Assembly: GCA_016193465.1 (NCBI GenBank)
Contig: JACPSE010000155.1
Span: 19,040-83,039, forward strand
Reading direction: 5' to 3'
DNA from: Deltaproteobacteria bacterium
Lineage (GTDB): Bacteria > Desulfobacterota > Binatia > UBA9968
DNA length: 64,000 bases
Positions within the stretch are counted from its first letter, which is position 1, and every line of letters starts with the position of its first letter. The notes below the pieces were generated by a model. That model was given only the letters and a program-made list of their open reading frames with translations. It had not been told where the DNA came from and made no database searches. The position numbers and the translations under genes are program-made. Shown in pieces: positions 52,441 through 61,215 of this stretch.

Positions 52441-53451
52441 TCAGGCGGATAGGGCTAACCGGAGAATGCGCTGTATCAGTCTTTCGTAGGTCAGCCCGGT
52501 CTTGAGCGCCGACTGGGCGAATTCGTCATCATCTGCCAGATTGGGATTTGGATTTGCCTCCAGGATCACGATGTCGCCGGCAGGCGTGACCCTCAGGTCG
52601 ATACGGCCGTAACCTCTTATCCTGAGCACGCGGTAGACCTTTTTGCATATCTTCGCGATGCGCTCCGCCGCGCCCTCCGGTAACGGCTGCGCAAAGATAT
52701 TCTGGATTCCCCATCGCTGGCGGTAGGCGTCGTCCCATTTCGCCTTAAAAGTTGAGAAGCGCGGTTTTCCTTCGGGTATTTCAGAAAAAATCACTTCGCG
52801 TATGGGGAAGACCTGCAACTGCTTGTTGCCGAGAATGCTGACGTAGCGCTCTCGCCCTTCGACGTATTCCTCGGCCAGCGCTTCCTGATTCAGCCGTTCG
52901 TGGATGAAGCGCACGCGCTCCTCGAAGGCCTCGTCGCTCTCGACAAAGGAGTCCTGGGAAATCCCGTAGGAGGCCTCCTCTTGGAGGGGTTTGATAAAGA
53001 GCGGAAAGGCGAGCCGCTTGGGTCTCCGCACCGCGGCGCCGGGGGAAAAGATCGCAAAGGCCGGAAAGCGAATGCGGTGGTAGGCCAGGATCTCCTTGGT
53101 CATGCCCTTGTTTTTGCACAGCGTGAGTCCGGTGGGGCCGCTGCCTGTGTAGCGGACCTCCAGCATTTCGAGCAGGCTAGCGACATTCTGATCATGTGCC
53201 GAGCGGTTATTAAAATGCTCGGTCAGGTTAAAGACGACATCGGGCGGATGGGCCTTGACCTCATCCAGGATCAACCCCGGCTCGTCGAAGACTCCAAGCG
53301 TGCGCACTTCATGGCCCAATCGTTTTAAGGCGTTAATTACGTCCGCCTCGGCCTTCCAGTCCGGCGTCTCAAGTTCACGGCTGAAATCCTGATCCGCTGG
53401 AGGGGTGCCGGCCGTGTCAAAAAGGGCCAAGACCTTGAGTCTTTTCCTCAT
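52441..53451 (-). CDS. ATP-grasp ligase (D-Ala-D-Ala ligase-like)
   Basis: The 336-residue protein has an ATP-grasp fold. LVVLALFD-type start, VVFNLTEHFNN, a glycine-rich VRYTGSGPTGLTLCKNKGMTK segment, IKPLQEEASYGISQDS as the ATP lid, EEYVEGRERYVSILGN, and the metal motif GYGRIDLRVTPAGDIVILEANPNPN. These enzymes join a carboxylate to an amine through an acyl phosphate. It is not a true Ddl, because the start and omega loop differ. It follows a zinc metallopeptidase by 38 bases, and an MFS gene comes after it, resembling small peptide-forming and -trimming loci. Confidence 0.86.
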   Translation of the reverse strand: MRKRLKVLALFDTAGTPPADQDFSRELETPDWKAEADVINALKRLGHEVRTLGVFDEPGLILDEVKAHPPDVVFNLTEHFNNRSAHDQNVASLLEMLEVRYTGSGPTGLTLCKNKGMTKEILAYHRIRFPAFAIFSPGAAVRRPKRLAFPLFIKPLQEEASYGISQDSFVESDEAFEERVRFIHERLNQEALAEEYVEGRERYVSILGNKQLQVFPIREVIFSEIPEGKPRFSTFKAKWDDAYRQRWGIQNIFAQPLPEGAAERIAKICKKVYRVLRIRGYGRIDLRVTPAGDIVILEANPNPNLADDDEFAQSALKTGLTYERLIQRILRLALSA

Positions 53452-53489
53452 CTCCTCTTATCCTGCGCGACCCATGGAGCGGCATTCGA

Positions 53490-54545
53490 TCATGATTTCT
53501 TAAACTTTCCGGTTAAGCGGTAGTGAGAGGCTAACGTTGCGAGATAGGCAGTTATCTCCACAGCGGAAGAATCGTTTCCTACCCTGAGATCCAGTTCGGC
53601 GCACCGTTCGGTTAGCGCGCGCAAGAGCCGATTCACGGTGAATTTTGGCTCTCCGGTCCAGCCCGAGACCGCATCCAGGATGGCTTTTCTCGAGCGCCGC
53701 AGGAATGGCGCTGCCCGCCCGGCTGAAGGCGCGACGGAAGACTCGACGAACAGCCGGCGCAAATCCGAGTCGAAAAAATCAGGGAAGTCCTGCGCATAGA
53801 GACGGCGCCTTCTTTTATAATAAAGCTCGAGGCGAGAGCGGAGGCGGGAAGCCTCGCTCATCCTTGCCCGCGAGACTACAACGGCCGGCTTGCCGGCGAG
53901 CCTCCTCATCAGTCCGTCTACGTACTCCAGCTTATCGAGCGCCTTCCAGCCGCGGTATTGCCGCCTCCAATCCAGGCGGGGGGTAAGCCAGATAGCGACT
54001 GTTTCGGCGAAGTCCTCCTCGGGATGGCTCTGGGCGTACCAGCCCTCCAGGTGGCGCACAAAGCGCTTGCTGTGCGGGCGAGCGCGGAAGCTCTCGGAGT
54101 AATCGAGCGACGGTGGACCGAACAGGGTTTGCCACAAAGGCTCTTTCGCCAGGAGATAGGCGTGATTGAGGACATGTCCCATCTCGTGCCGCAGGAGCTG
54201 CATACACCAGGCCTCGGTGCCGCCCTCTACCTCCATCATCATCCTCTCCTCAAGCTTTTTCAGCCGAGGGTGAGCGAGGTAAAAGGGGATAGCGATGGTA
54301 GAGGCCCCATCCGGGCAGAACCATTCGTCCCCAAGGTAGCACACAGGCTTAAAGGCGATCTCCTTTTGTTCGAGCTCGTGGTAAAAGATCTCGATGCGCG
54401 ACTCGAGCTCCGTCCCGGAAATTTTGAGCTTGAGGTCGCAGATCCGCATCTGCAGCAACTGCTCGTCGGTGTGATTGACCCAGTCAGGCGTCGAGGAGCC
54501 CTGCGGGCCTGTGTCCGGCTCCTCCTTGGTGCGCGGGCGAACCAT
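53490..54545 (-). CDS. Putative zinc-binding metallopeptidase
   Basis: The 351 residues include the zincin motif H120-E-M-G-H124 (LLRHEMGHVLNHAY) and a downstream acidic ligand E181 in EEDFAETVAIWL, the arrangement of gluzincins. There is no signal peptide, so the enzyme is cytoplasmic. The family (putative zinc-binding metallo-peptidase, Peptidase_Mx-like) is repeatedly found next to ATP-grasp ligases. The C-terminal third is arginine-rich and helical (SRLELYYKRRRRLYAQDF). Together the neighbours suggest a system that makes or trims a peptide-like product. The substrate is unknown. Confidence 0.8.
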   Translation of the reverse strand: MVRPRTKEEPDTGPQGSSTPDWVNHTDEQLLQMRICDLKLKISGTELESRIEIFYHELEQKEIAFKPVCYLGDEWFCPDGASTIAIPFYLAHPRLKKLEERMMMEVEGGTEAWCMQLLRHEMGHVLNHAYLLAKEPLWQTLFGPPSLDYSESFRARPHSKRFVRHLEGWYAQSHPEEDFAETVAIWLTPRLDWRRQYRGWKALDKLEYVDGLMRRLAGKPAVVVSRARMSEASRLRSRLELYYKRRRRLYAQDFPDFFDSDLRRLFVESSVAPSAGRAAPFLRRSRKAILDAVSGWTGEPKFTVNRLLRALTERCAELDLRVGNDSSAVEITAYLATLASHYRLTGKFKKS

Positions 54546-54665
54546 GTAATGATTTTACCAGAGGTTGGGTGAACGGGCCAGCTCGCCGCTCTTCTCCCCT
54601 CATTTGAGGGTGAGGGCGGCTACCCGGGCGTGAAAGATGAAAATGGCGGCAAATTTCACCAGCCG

Positions 54666-55946
54666 TCAACCGCTCACCAGCCGATACGTCGCATACCCGA
54701 CGACCAGTCCGATCAGCAAGGCGAGAAAGATCGGTAGAACGGCCCGGCGGAATTCTGGCGCCCCTGTCGAAAGAGCAAAACTGGCTTTAACTCCAGTGTT
54801 CACTGCTGTAGCCAATAGGATTGCTGTCAGAGCGGTATCGCTCGAAAGGGGGCTCTCCGATTGTCCTTCGAGCGATAACCTGGCCATCGAGAGGGTAATG
54901 GCGTCAACGTCCGTCAGGCCGGCAGCCGCGCTGGCAATGTAGACCCCGAGGTTTCCCAAGTACATCTGGGCGAGCTTCGCTAGAAAGAGGATACCGGTAA
55001 ACATGAGACCAAACTTAACCGCGGGCATCAGCCGGAAGGGGTTGGTGACGGCGACCTCCTCATCCGGCTCGACCCTCACCCTGAAGACCGCCAGTCCGAT
55101 CACTATGATTCCTGTGAGCGATACAATGGCAATGGGGATAGCAAACTGCTTGGCGAGCGCCGGATTGACGACAAAGGCCTCTAATAAGACGCGCGGGAAC
55201 ATCATGGCGCAAGCGGTGCCAGTAGCGAGGGCGTAGGCTGAAGAAAGAGCGGGAGTCTGGCGACTTCGCTCCGCGCACGATAGCGTGACGGCGGTTGAGG
55301 AAACCAGGCCGCCCAGAAGGCCCGTTAAGATGATGCCAAGCCGGGCCCCGAGCATTCGAATCAGAAAAAATCCCACAAAACCAATGGTGGCGATCAGCAC
55401 TATCATCAGCCCCATCTTGTACGGATTAAATATCGAGAGCGGTCCATAGGTGTTGTCGGGCAGCAGAGGCAAGACAATGATCACCACGGTCACGAATTTG
55501 AGGGTTGCGTAGAGATCCTCCTCACCTAAGCGAGCCGTCATCTCATGGAGGGGCTTCTTCAAGGCGAGGATGGCTGTCAGCACGATGGCCAAAGCCGCTC
55601 CAAGATGGATGTGACCCCATTGGGTTAATCCCCCAATCAGAAATACGGTTAGGGCCGAGAGCTCGGTGGTCATTCCAGGATCTTCTTTTGAGCTTGCATA
55701 GTAAGAGATGAGGAGCAATGTGCTGATGACCAGGAAGCTTGCGAGAAAGAACCACTGTACTTGTTGAGAGGCAAAGGCGGCAATGGCGCCGAGGAGCGCA
55801 AACAGGGGGAAGGTGCGTATCCCTCCAATGCCGATTTGCCCCTCCTTCACCAGCGCGTGCTCACGTTCGACCCCAACCAGGCCCCCGAGCACCAATGCGA
55901 TAGCCATTCGCTGCAGACCTTCGATATTTATGCTTCCGGGATCCAT
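54666..55946 (-). CDS. MgtC/SapB N-terminal plus DUF4010 membrane protein
   Basis: This 426-residue protein has about twelve hydrophobic segments. The first 130 residues match MgtC/SapB (LVLGGLVGVEREHALVKEG, GGIRTFPLFALLGA), and the remainder is DUF4010 (GLLGGLVSSTAVTLSCAER, ATGTACAMMFPR, AAAGLTDVDAITLSMAR). The function is uncertain; MgtC-type proteins are linked to magnesium and ATP homeostasis. The conserved SST and TDVDA motifs are intact. There is no ribosome site. The gene diverges from the polyphosphate kinase operon. Confidence 0.88.
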   Translation of the reverse strand: MDPGSINIEGLQRMAIALVLGGLVGVEREHALVKEGQIGIGGIRTFPLFALLGAIAAFASQQVQWFFLASFLVISTLLLISYYASSKEDPGMTTELSALTVFLIGGLTQWGHIHLGAALAIVLTAILALKKPLHEMTARLGEEDLYATLKFVTVVIIVLPLLPDNTYGPLSIFNPYKMGLMIVLIATIGFVGFFLIRMLGARLGIILTGLLGGLVSSTAVTLSCAERSRQTPALSSAYALATGTACAMMFPRVLLEAFVVNPALAKQFAIPIAIVSLTGIIVIGLAVFRVRVEPDEEVAVTNPFRLMPAVKFGLMFTGILFLAKLAQMYLGNLGVYIASAAAGLTDVDAITLSMARLSLEGQSESPLSSDTALTAILLATAVNTGVKASFALSTGAPEFRRAVLPIFLALLIGLVVGYATYRLVSG

Positions 55947-56018
55947 GTTTTAAGGGCGACTCTATACGATCGTGGGCCATTAGGTCAAGGGTAAAAGGTC
56001 TTAAAAATTCATTCTTTC

Positions 56019-56047
56019 TTGATTTGATTTTTACGCATTTGTTATGT
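56019..56047 (+). promoter_or_regulatory. Promoter of the ppk2 run
   Basis: TTGATT (56019-56024), 17 bases, then TTATGT (56042-56047); TATGTT at 18 bases also fits. It lies in an AT-rich stretch, and GGAGG precedes the start at 56123. Confidence 0.4.
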
Positions 56048-56122
56048 TAGGTAGTTACGGTCAGTCCTAAGGCCCTTGGGCAAGAGTGGGGTTGCCGCAA
56101 AAATTCAAATGGAGGTGAATCG

Positions 56123-56986
56123 ATGAACGCCAAATACTTTCTCGTCCCGCCGGGGAAAAAGATCAGGCTGAAGCGGTATGATCCGGGCTACACGGGAAAA
56201 TTCAAGAACAAGAAGGGGGCACGAAAACGATTAGAGCAGGATATCGCTAAGCTGGCGGAGTATCAGGATATTCTCTACGCGCAGAACACCTACGCGCTGC
56301 TGCTGATTTTCCAGGCCCTGGATGCGGCGGGAAAGGACGGTGCCATCAAGCATGTGATGTCGGGGGTCAATCCCCAAGGGTGTCAGGTCTTTGCTTTCAA
56401 GGCGCCGTCATCTGAGGAGCTCGATCATGATTATCTGTGGCGGACCATGAAAGCCCTTCCCGAGCGGGGCCGAATTGGTATTTTCAACCGCTCCTACTAC
56501 GAGGAGGTGCTTGTTGCCCGGGTTCACCCCGAAATCCTCGAAAAACAGCAGCTCCCGCCGGAGGCGAAGGGGAAAAATATGTGGAAACACCGTTATGGGG
56601 AGATTAACAATTTTGAAAAATACCTCGTTCACAATGGTATCATAGTGGTGAAATTTTTCCTCTACGTATCGAGAAAAGAACAGAAAAAAAGATTTATGGA
56701 GCGCATCCAATTGCATGAGAAGAACTGGAAGTTCTCTGCAACCGATGCTCAAGAGCGAACCTATTGGAAAGGCTATATGAAGGCCTACGAGGATGTCTTT
56801 AGCCACACCAGCACCAAGTGGGCCCCATGGTACGTTATTCCCGCCGATAACAAATGGTTTACGCGCGTCGCAGTGGCGGACGTTGTCACCTCACGGCTTA
56901 AGTCCTTGAAATTGAGTTACCCAACCGTAACCAAGGAGCGCAAGCAAAACATCCTCAAGGCAAAACAAATGTTGGAGAAAGAATAG
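56123..56986 (+). CDS. ppk2: Polyphosphate kinase 2 family protein
   Basis: This 287-residue soluble kinase transfers phosphate between inorganic polyphosphate and nucleotides. The Walker A-like motif is ALDAAGKDGAIKHVMSG (65-81, K71), the lid NPQGCQVFAFKAPS and the catalytic segment GRIGIFNRSYYEEVLVARVHP (Walker B-like). Length matches single-domain PPK2 enzymes. TGGAGG precedes the ATG. It heads a run with a metallophosphatase and two thymidylate-kinase-like genes, and CHAD and SixA genes face it. Class (AMP, ADP or NDP acceptor) cannot be read safely from sequence alone. Confidence 0.92.
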   Translation: MNAKYFLVPPGKKIRLKRYDPGYTGKFKNKKGARKRLEQDIAKLAEYQDILYAQNTYALLLIFQALDAAGKDGAIKHVMSGVNPQGCQVFAFKAPSSEELDHDYLWRTMKALPERGRIGIFNRSYYEEVLVARVHPEILEKQQLPPEAKGKNMWKHRYGEINNFEKYLVHNGIIVVKFFLYVSRKEQKKRFMERIQLHEKNWKFSATDAQERTYWKGYMKAYEDVFSHTSTKWAPWYVIPADNKWFTRVAVADVVTSRLKSLKLSYPTVTKERKQNILKAKQMLEKE

Positions 56987-57008
56987 CCTGCCGGAGATCC
57001 GGAGTTCG

Positions 57009-57662
57009 ATGGGCCGGACCATTGTTATCGGCGACGTCCATGGCTGCTACCTTGAGCTTATGGAGCTCCTGGATCAAATCGGAGCGAGCCAAGATGACAG
57101 GCTTTTCTCCGTAGGCGATTTAATCACTAAAGGGCCGGGCAATCGTGAAGTCTTCGAGTTTGTCCGAACCAAAAAAAACTTTCAGTCGGTGCTGGGCAAT
57201 CACGAATATTTGCTATTACAGCACCATCGCGGACGGGCGGTAGAGTTGGAACCCGCACACCTACAGACCATTGCGGAGCTGGGGAGTGACTTCAAGGACT
57301 GTATGGCTTGGGTTTCGCGCCTGCCCCATTATATTGACCTGGGCGACTATCTTGTCGTCCATGCGGGAATCCGCCCTGACCGTCCGTTGGAGGAGCAGAC
57401 CGTTGATGACCTGACCCAGCTTCGCACCCTGGATGGCCTGCAACCGGGGAGCCGAGAGGGGATGCCTTGGTTTGATCGCTACCGGGGCGGGCAAGTGGTG
57501 ATCTTTGGTCACTGGGTTTTCGATACTCCCCTTTTCAGGGACAATGTGATAGGGATTGACACCGGCTGCGTCTACGGTTGTCGCCTCACGGCGGTTGTTT
57601 TGCCTGAGGGGCGCCTGGTCAGCGTCCCGGCACACAGGGTCTATGCCCAAAAAGGATGGTGA
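57009..57662 (+). CDS. Metallophosphoesterase of the protein-phosphatase/ApaH (PrpE-like) group
   Basis: A 217-residue phosphatase with the dinuclear metal motifs GDVHGCYLE (8-16), GDLITKGPGN, LGNHEYLL, and HAGIRPD followed by FGHWVF. These are the five metallophosphoesterase motifs of Ser/Thr phosphatases and bis(5'-nucleosyl)-tetraphosphatases. It could hydrolyse phosphoproteins, Ap4A-type dinucleotides or polyphosphate ends. GGAG precedes the ATG, and the gene is 22 bases after ppk2 and six before the first kinase gene, so one transcript is likely. Confidence 0.87.
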   Translation: MGRTIVIGDVHGCYLELMELLDQIGASQDDRLFSVGDLITKGPGNREVFEFVRTKKNFQSVLGNHEYLLLQHHRGRAVELEPAHLQTIAELGSDFKDCMAWVSRLPHYIDLGDYLVVHAGIRPDRPLEEQTVDDLTQLRTLDGLQPGSREGMPWFDRYRGGQVVIFGHWVFDTPLFRDNVIGIDTGCVYGCRLTAVVLPEGRLVSVPAHRVYAQKGW

Positions 57663-57668
57663 GTTTAT

Positions 57669-58397
57669 ATGGCGATGAAGATGTACGGCAAACACCGGTT
57701 TCCGGGCCGGCTTTTTATCGTTGAGGGAATCGATGGCTCCGGCAAGAGCACCCAGGTGTCGTTGCTCCATAAGTGGTTGGAGTCGGAAGGCTACGTTGCC
57801 TTTTTCAGCGAATGGAATTCGTCACCCCTCGTCAGCGATGTGACCCGCCGCGGAAAGAAAAAAAAGATGCTGACGCCTATGACCTTCAGTCTTATTCACG
57901 CCACCGACTTTGCCGATCGTACGGAACGCCACATCATTCCGCCGCTCAAGGCGGGGGCCATTGTGCTTGCAGACCGCTACATTTACACCGCTTTTGCGCG
58001 TGATGTGGGCCGGGGGGTTGACCCCACGTGGGTCCGGGAACTGTATGGGTTCGCGGTCAAGCCTACGGTTGGTTTCTACTTCCGGATCCCCCTGGAGGAG
58101 GCGATGAAAAGAATCATGGGAGGGCGGGACGCGTTAAAATTCTACGAGGCTGGCATGGATCTGGAATTGAGCGATGACATTGAGGAGAGTTTTCGCATTT
58201 TTCAGGGCCGGATTATTGAGGAGTACGAAAAGATGGTTGACGAGTTCGGGCTGGTGGTTATTGATGCGACCCTCTGTATTGAAGAGCAACAGGCCCAGAT
58301 GCGGCAGATTGTCACTCAGGCATTGACTGGCACCAAGAAAACGAGGATCAGACGATGGCTCGATTTAGCTTCTTTGGCGAAGGGCTCCCAGGCATAG
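57669..58397 (+). CDS. Thymidylate kinase-like protein, first of a tandem pair
   Basis: The 242-residue protein has a Walker A GIDGSGKST (20-28, K26), the LADRYIYTAFARDVGRGV motif (the DR(Y/W) signature of thymidylate kinases) and a basic lid region. The insert between the P loop and DRY (WNSSPLVSDVTRRGKKKKML) differs from housekeeping Tmk, which carries a TREPGGT motif, so the acceptor may not be dTMP. It overlaps the next kinase by 43 bases. Position in the PPK2 run suggests its donor or product is linked to polyphosphate; that is inference. Confidence 0.82.
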   Translation: MAMKMYGKHRFPGRLFIVEGIDGSGKSTQVSLLHKWLESEGYVAFFSEWNSSPLVSDVTRRGKKKKMLTPMTFSLIHATDFADRTERHIIPPLKAGAIVLADRYIYTAFARDVGRGVDPTWVRELYGFAVKPTVGFYFRIPLEEAMKRIMGGRDALKFYEAGMDLELSDDIEESFRIFQGRIIEEYEKMVDEFGLVVIDATLCIEEQQAQMRQIVTQALTGTKKTRIRRWLDLASLAKGSQA

Positions 58398-59074
58398 ATC
58401 TGGAAGAGCTCAAGGGAAAGCTCATAGTACTCGAAGGCGCGGATGGGGTAGGTCGCACTACTCACACAGGTCTTTTGAAACTGTGGCTGGAGAATACTGG
58501 CCATGCGGTTTTGGACACCGAGATGACCCGCTCAGCCCTGGCAGGAAAGGGCATTCGCAAGGCAAAGGAAGGGCATACGATGGGGAGTATCACTGCGAGC
58601 CTCTTTTATGCCACGGATTTCGCCGATCGGTTAGAGAACGAGATCATTCCGGCCCTTCGGGCGGGATTTATCGTGCTTTCCGACCGATATATTTATTCGA
58701 TGATGGCTCGCGCGATTGTGCGCGGGGCCGATCCGCAGTGGATCAGAGCGGTCTATAGGTTCGCCCTGAAGCCGGATGCGGTCTTCTACCTCCATGTTAA
58801 GATCGATGATCTGGTCACGAGGGTTTTACAGACCAGGGGGTTCAATTATTGGGAGTCGGGGATGGATTTGCATCTGGGAGAGGATATGTACGACAGTTTC
58901 GAGGAATATCAGAAGAGGCTGTTGACCGAGTTTGACAAGATGGTCGAGAATTACGGCTTCGCAGCGATCGATGCCTCGCGCTCTATCGAGGAGGTCTTCA
59001 GCGACCTCAAGGTTCAGGTCTCACCCCTGCTTAACAATAGCGCTGCCAATGTCCTCGTTCAACCTGGGGACTAA
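58355..59074 (+). CDS. Thymidylate kinase-like protein, second of the pair, altered P loop
   Basis: This 239-residue paralogue of the preceding protein shares LSDRYIYSMMARAIVRGAD and FYxxGMDLxL-type motifs, but its Walker A is GADGVGRTT (28-36), with arginine 34 in place of the catalytic lysine. Arginine there usually weakens phosphoryl transfer, so it may be a regulatory or pseudo-kinase partner of the first copy. The start overlaps the upstream gene by 43 bases in another frame, indicating coupling. The gene is otherwise intact and of similar length, arguing for selection to keep it. Confidence 0.82.
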   Translation: MARFSFFGEGLPGIDLEELKGKLIVLEGADGVGRTTHTGLLKLWLENTGHAVLDTEMTRSALAGKGIRKAKEGHTMGSITASLFYATDFADRLENEIIPALRAGFIVLSDRYIYSMMARAIVRGADPQWIRAVYRFALKPDAVFYLHVKIDDLVTRVLQTRGFNYWESGMDLHLGEDMYDSFEEYQKRLLTEFDKMVENYGFAAIDASRSIEEVFSDLKVQVSPLLNNSAANVLVQPGD

Positions 59075-59170
59075 CCGTTCTCTAATTTCTGCATTATTTC
59101 AGCGAAGGATAACTGCTTTTTCCAGGCCCGAGCCGGACGGTTACCGGGAGAGTCGTCTATGCTCGGGCCA

Positions 59171-60109
59171 CTATGGGTTTTGCGCTGGGTCTTTTGACGC
59201 GGGCGCCGATTCAGCATCCCACGTCATTGCATCCCGGTGCTCGACTGCCAGGTGGAAGATATTTTCCAGCGCCGCGCTCTGGCGCGGGCGGTCCTTTTCC
59301 AGCTCGGCCAGTAGGGTGCGCGCCGCGCCTGGTTCGCGCATCAAAAATTCGGGCCGGGCCAGGGTTTCAGCCATCACCTGGTGAAGCGTCTGGCGGTCGT
59401 GCCACTTACCCAGCGCCTCCTGCAGCTCCTTCAGCCAATTGCTTAGTGGCAGCATGCCGTCTTCCCCTAGCTCATGCATCAGCTCGAGCCGATAGCGCAG
59501 CCGCTTGGTAGCTATGCGAAACGTGTGGATGTCGCGGGCCTCGCGGGTCTCCTCAGCATGGGCGAGCGCTGACTGCCATTGAGCCCAGGCGTTTTCAATG
59601 CTCCCGTGCAAGGGCGCTACCGACATTTCGGCGCTTTCGTCTCCCGTAAGGTGGTCGAGCAGCTGCCTCACGTGTCCGGCAAAATTCGGCAGGTCATACT
59701 TCAGCAGCTTTTGCTGCGCGATGAGCAGTTGGCGGCCGCGCTTCTCGTGGAGGTACTCGCGCACCAGCTCCCAGGCGTAACGTTTCGTCTGGCTGCGCGT
59801 TCGCCGCTGCTCCCGGGCTACCAGTCTGAGCATTACATCGCAGTTCCGCCATTCGGCGAGCACCCGGCGCGCCCGCTGTAGCATCCGCCGCAGCCTGCGC
59901 GCTTTGCCCGGGCGAGGCTTTGGAAAGAAGGCGGCAAAACCTTGCTGCAATCGTCGGCTCCATACCCGCACATTGTGAACCGCTTTCGGGTCATCGCCAC
60001 CCATCACTCCGGGCAGTTCCGACATAAATCTCCGCAGCCGTTTGCGGAGCGCGCGCGCCAGCACCTCGTGGCTTACTGTTTTCAGGGTTGCCCCCTTCAA
60101 CTGCGTCAC
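59171..60109 (-). CDS. CHAD-domain protein
   Basis: A 312-residue CHAD (conserved histidine alpha-helical) protein. The two helical halves each keep a basic H/R-rich motif: AVHNVRVWSRRLQQ in the first and IHTFRIATKRLRYRLEL in the second. CHAD domains bind polyphosphate through these basic residues and localise to polyphosphate granules. The gene ends near 59171 and faces the ppk2 run across a 96-base gap; sixA lies 44 bases upstream on the same strand. Context therefore supports polyphosphate binding. Confidence 0.88.
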   Translation of the reverse strand: MTQLKGATLKTVSHEVLARALRKRLRRFMSELPGVMGGDDPKAVHNVRVWSRRLQQGFAAFFPKPRPGKARRLRRMLQRARRVLAEWRNCDVMLRLVAREQRRTRSQTKRYAWELVREYLHEKRGRQLLIAQQKLLKYDLPNFAGHVRQLLDHLTGDESAEMSVAPLHGSIENAWAQWQSALAHAEETREARDIHTFRIATKRLRYRLELMHELGEDGMLPLSNWLKELQEALGKWHDRQTLHQVMAETLARPEFLMREPGAARTLLAELEKDRPRQSAALENIFHLAVEHRDAMTWDAESAPASKDPAQNP

Positions 60110-60153
60110 CTTGTCTTGTGCGGTCTCGGATTCGATGGCCTTTCCTTTCAGGA

Positions 60154-60651
60154 CTATGCCAATGAACGGAGTTGCTTGGGGGTCAACATCCAGTGGAGGA
60201 TACCAGGTTTTTCCGGAGGGAGCCTATCCACCTCGATGCAGCAAATCCCGCCCTTCTTTAACTTAAGCTCTATCTTTTTACCTTTGGATAATAAAAGCGA
60301 GGCGGTCTCACCCAAAAGGGGCTGATGACCGACAAGCAGGAGCCCTTTTTTCACCTGGTAGGCGGCTAAGCGACTAATCAGCCCTTCGGCGGATCCTTCA
60401 GGGGCCAGCTCCCGGATCTCTTCCAGTTGCTCGCCCATCTTTAAGACCTCAGCAACCACTTGCGCGGTCTGTTGGGCGCGTAGAAGCGGGCTGGTGAGTA
60501 TCCGATCGAAGGAAACCCCCAAAGATAAGAGCCCTTTGGCTCCTTTGGACATCCTTTCGCTTCCTTTCTTGCTTAAGGGTCGCTCCGCATTTGATGCAAT
60601 TTTAGCATGCGTAGTGACCGCAATCCCATGGCGCAGCAAGTAAATTTCCAC
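60154..60651 (-). CDS. sixA: Phosphohistidine phosphatase SixA
   Basis: This 165-residue member of the histidine phosphatase superfamily has the N-terminal catalytic motif YLLRHGIAVT (R7-H8-G9), the SPLLRAQQTAQVV motif and VGHQPLLGE with the second catalytic histidine. SixA removes phosphate from phosphohistidine on signalling proteins. sixA next to CHAD is a common pairing in bacteria and implies control of polyphosphate-linked metabolism. Upstream are 168 bases containing a CGTGTC/GACACG stem but no gene. Confidence 0.9.
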   Translation of the reverse strand: MEIYLLRHGIAVTTHAKIASNAERPLSKKGSERMSKGAKGLLSLGVSFDRILTSPLLRAQQTAQVVAEVLKMGEQLEEIRELAPEGSAEGLISRLAAYQVKKGLLLVGHQPLLGETASLLLSKGKKIELKLKKGGICCIEVDRLPPEKPGILHWMLTPKQLRSLA

Positions 60652-60819
60652 TGGATCCTCCCTTCACGCCGTGTCTAAAGTGGACACGACTTTTGTCGAG
60701 CAATTTTGCATCAGCGGTTACGGAACCGGGCGGCGCCGATCGTGCCGACCTCGTTTCTGCCATGGCGAAAGACTGCCGGATCGCCGCTTTTCATCACGTT
60801 TGCCCCGGCTGCCGTACCA

Positions 60820-61203
60820 CTACTCGAGGCTCAGGACGCTGGCTTTCATCCGGACCAGCTCGGCATCCAACTCGCGGATACGCTGGGACATCTGCTGCAC
60901 AATGCGGAATGCCAGAGAAGGGTCCTCGTGTATCCTGCGGAGAAGCGTTTTTTTATCCACCGTGAGTACCTGCGCCTCGCCTATAGCGCGCACAGTGGAT
61001 GAGCGAACCTCGCGGTCAAAGAGCGCCATTTCCCCAAAGAAATCCCCCTTGCCCAGCACTGCCAGGGGTACCTCCTTGCCATCCCTTTCCTGAACCACCG
61101 CGACCCGGCCCTGCTGGACTACGTACATGCAATCTCCCACCTCTCCTTGGCGGACAATCACCTGGGAGTCCTGGTATACCTTGCCCAAGGCGCCATTTTC
61201 CAT
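60820..61203 (-). CDS. Cyclic-nucleotide-binding domain protein
   Basis: The 127 residues are a single cNMP-binding barrel: IVRQGEVGDCMYVVQQGRVAV, then the phosphate-binding cassette FFGEMALFDREVRSSTVRA (G-E-(M)-A-L...R) and a C-terminal helix. No DNA-binding domain is attached, so it is a stand-alone sensor or a fragment of a Crp-like regulator. The arginine of the cassette is present, so cyclic nucleotide binding is possible. It is 12 bases behind the flavoprotein gene and has GGAG before its ATG, indicating one operon. Confidence 0.86.
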   Translation of the reverse strand: MENGALGKVYQDSQVIVRQGEVGDCMYVVQQGRVAVVQERDGKEVPLAVLGKGDFFGEMALFDREVRSSTVRAIGEAQVLTVDKKTLLRRIHEDPSLAFRIVQQMSQRIRELDAELVRMKASVLSLE

Positions 61204-61215
61204 GGCATGCTCCTT

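Noticed and set aside
51516-52505. 329-codon plus-strand frame over the MFS and ATP-grasp genes
   Set aside because: It is highly charged, without hydrophobic core or homology, and opposes two well-supported genes.
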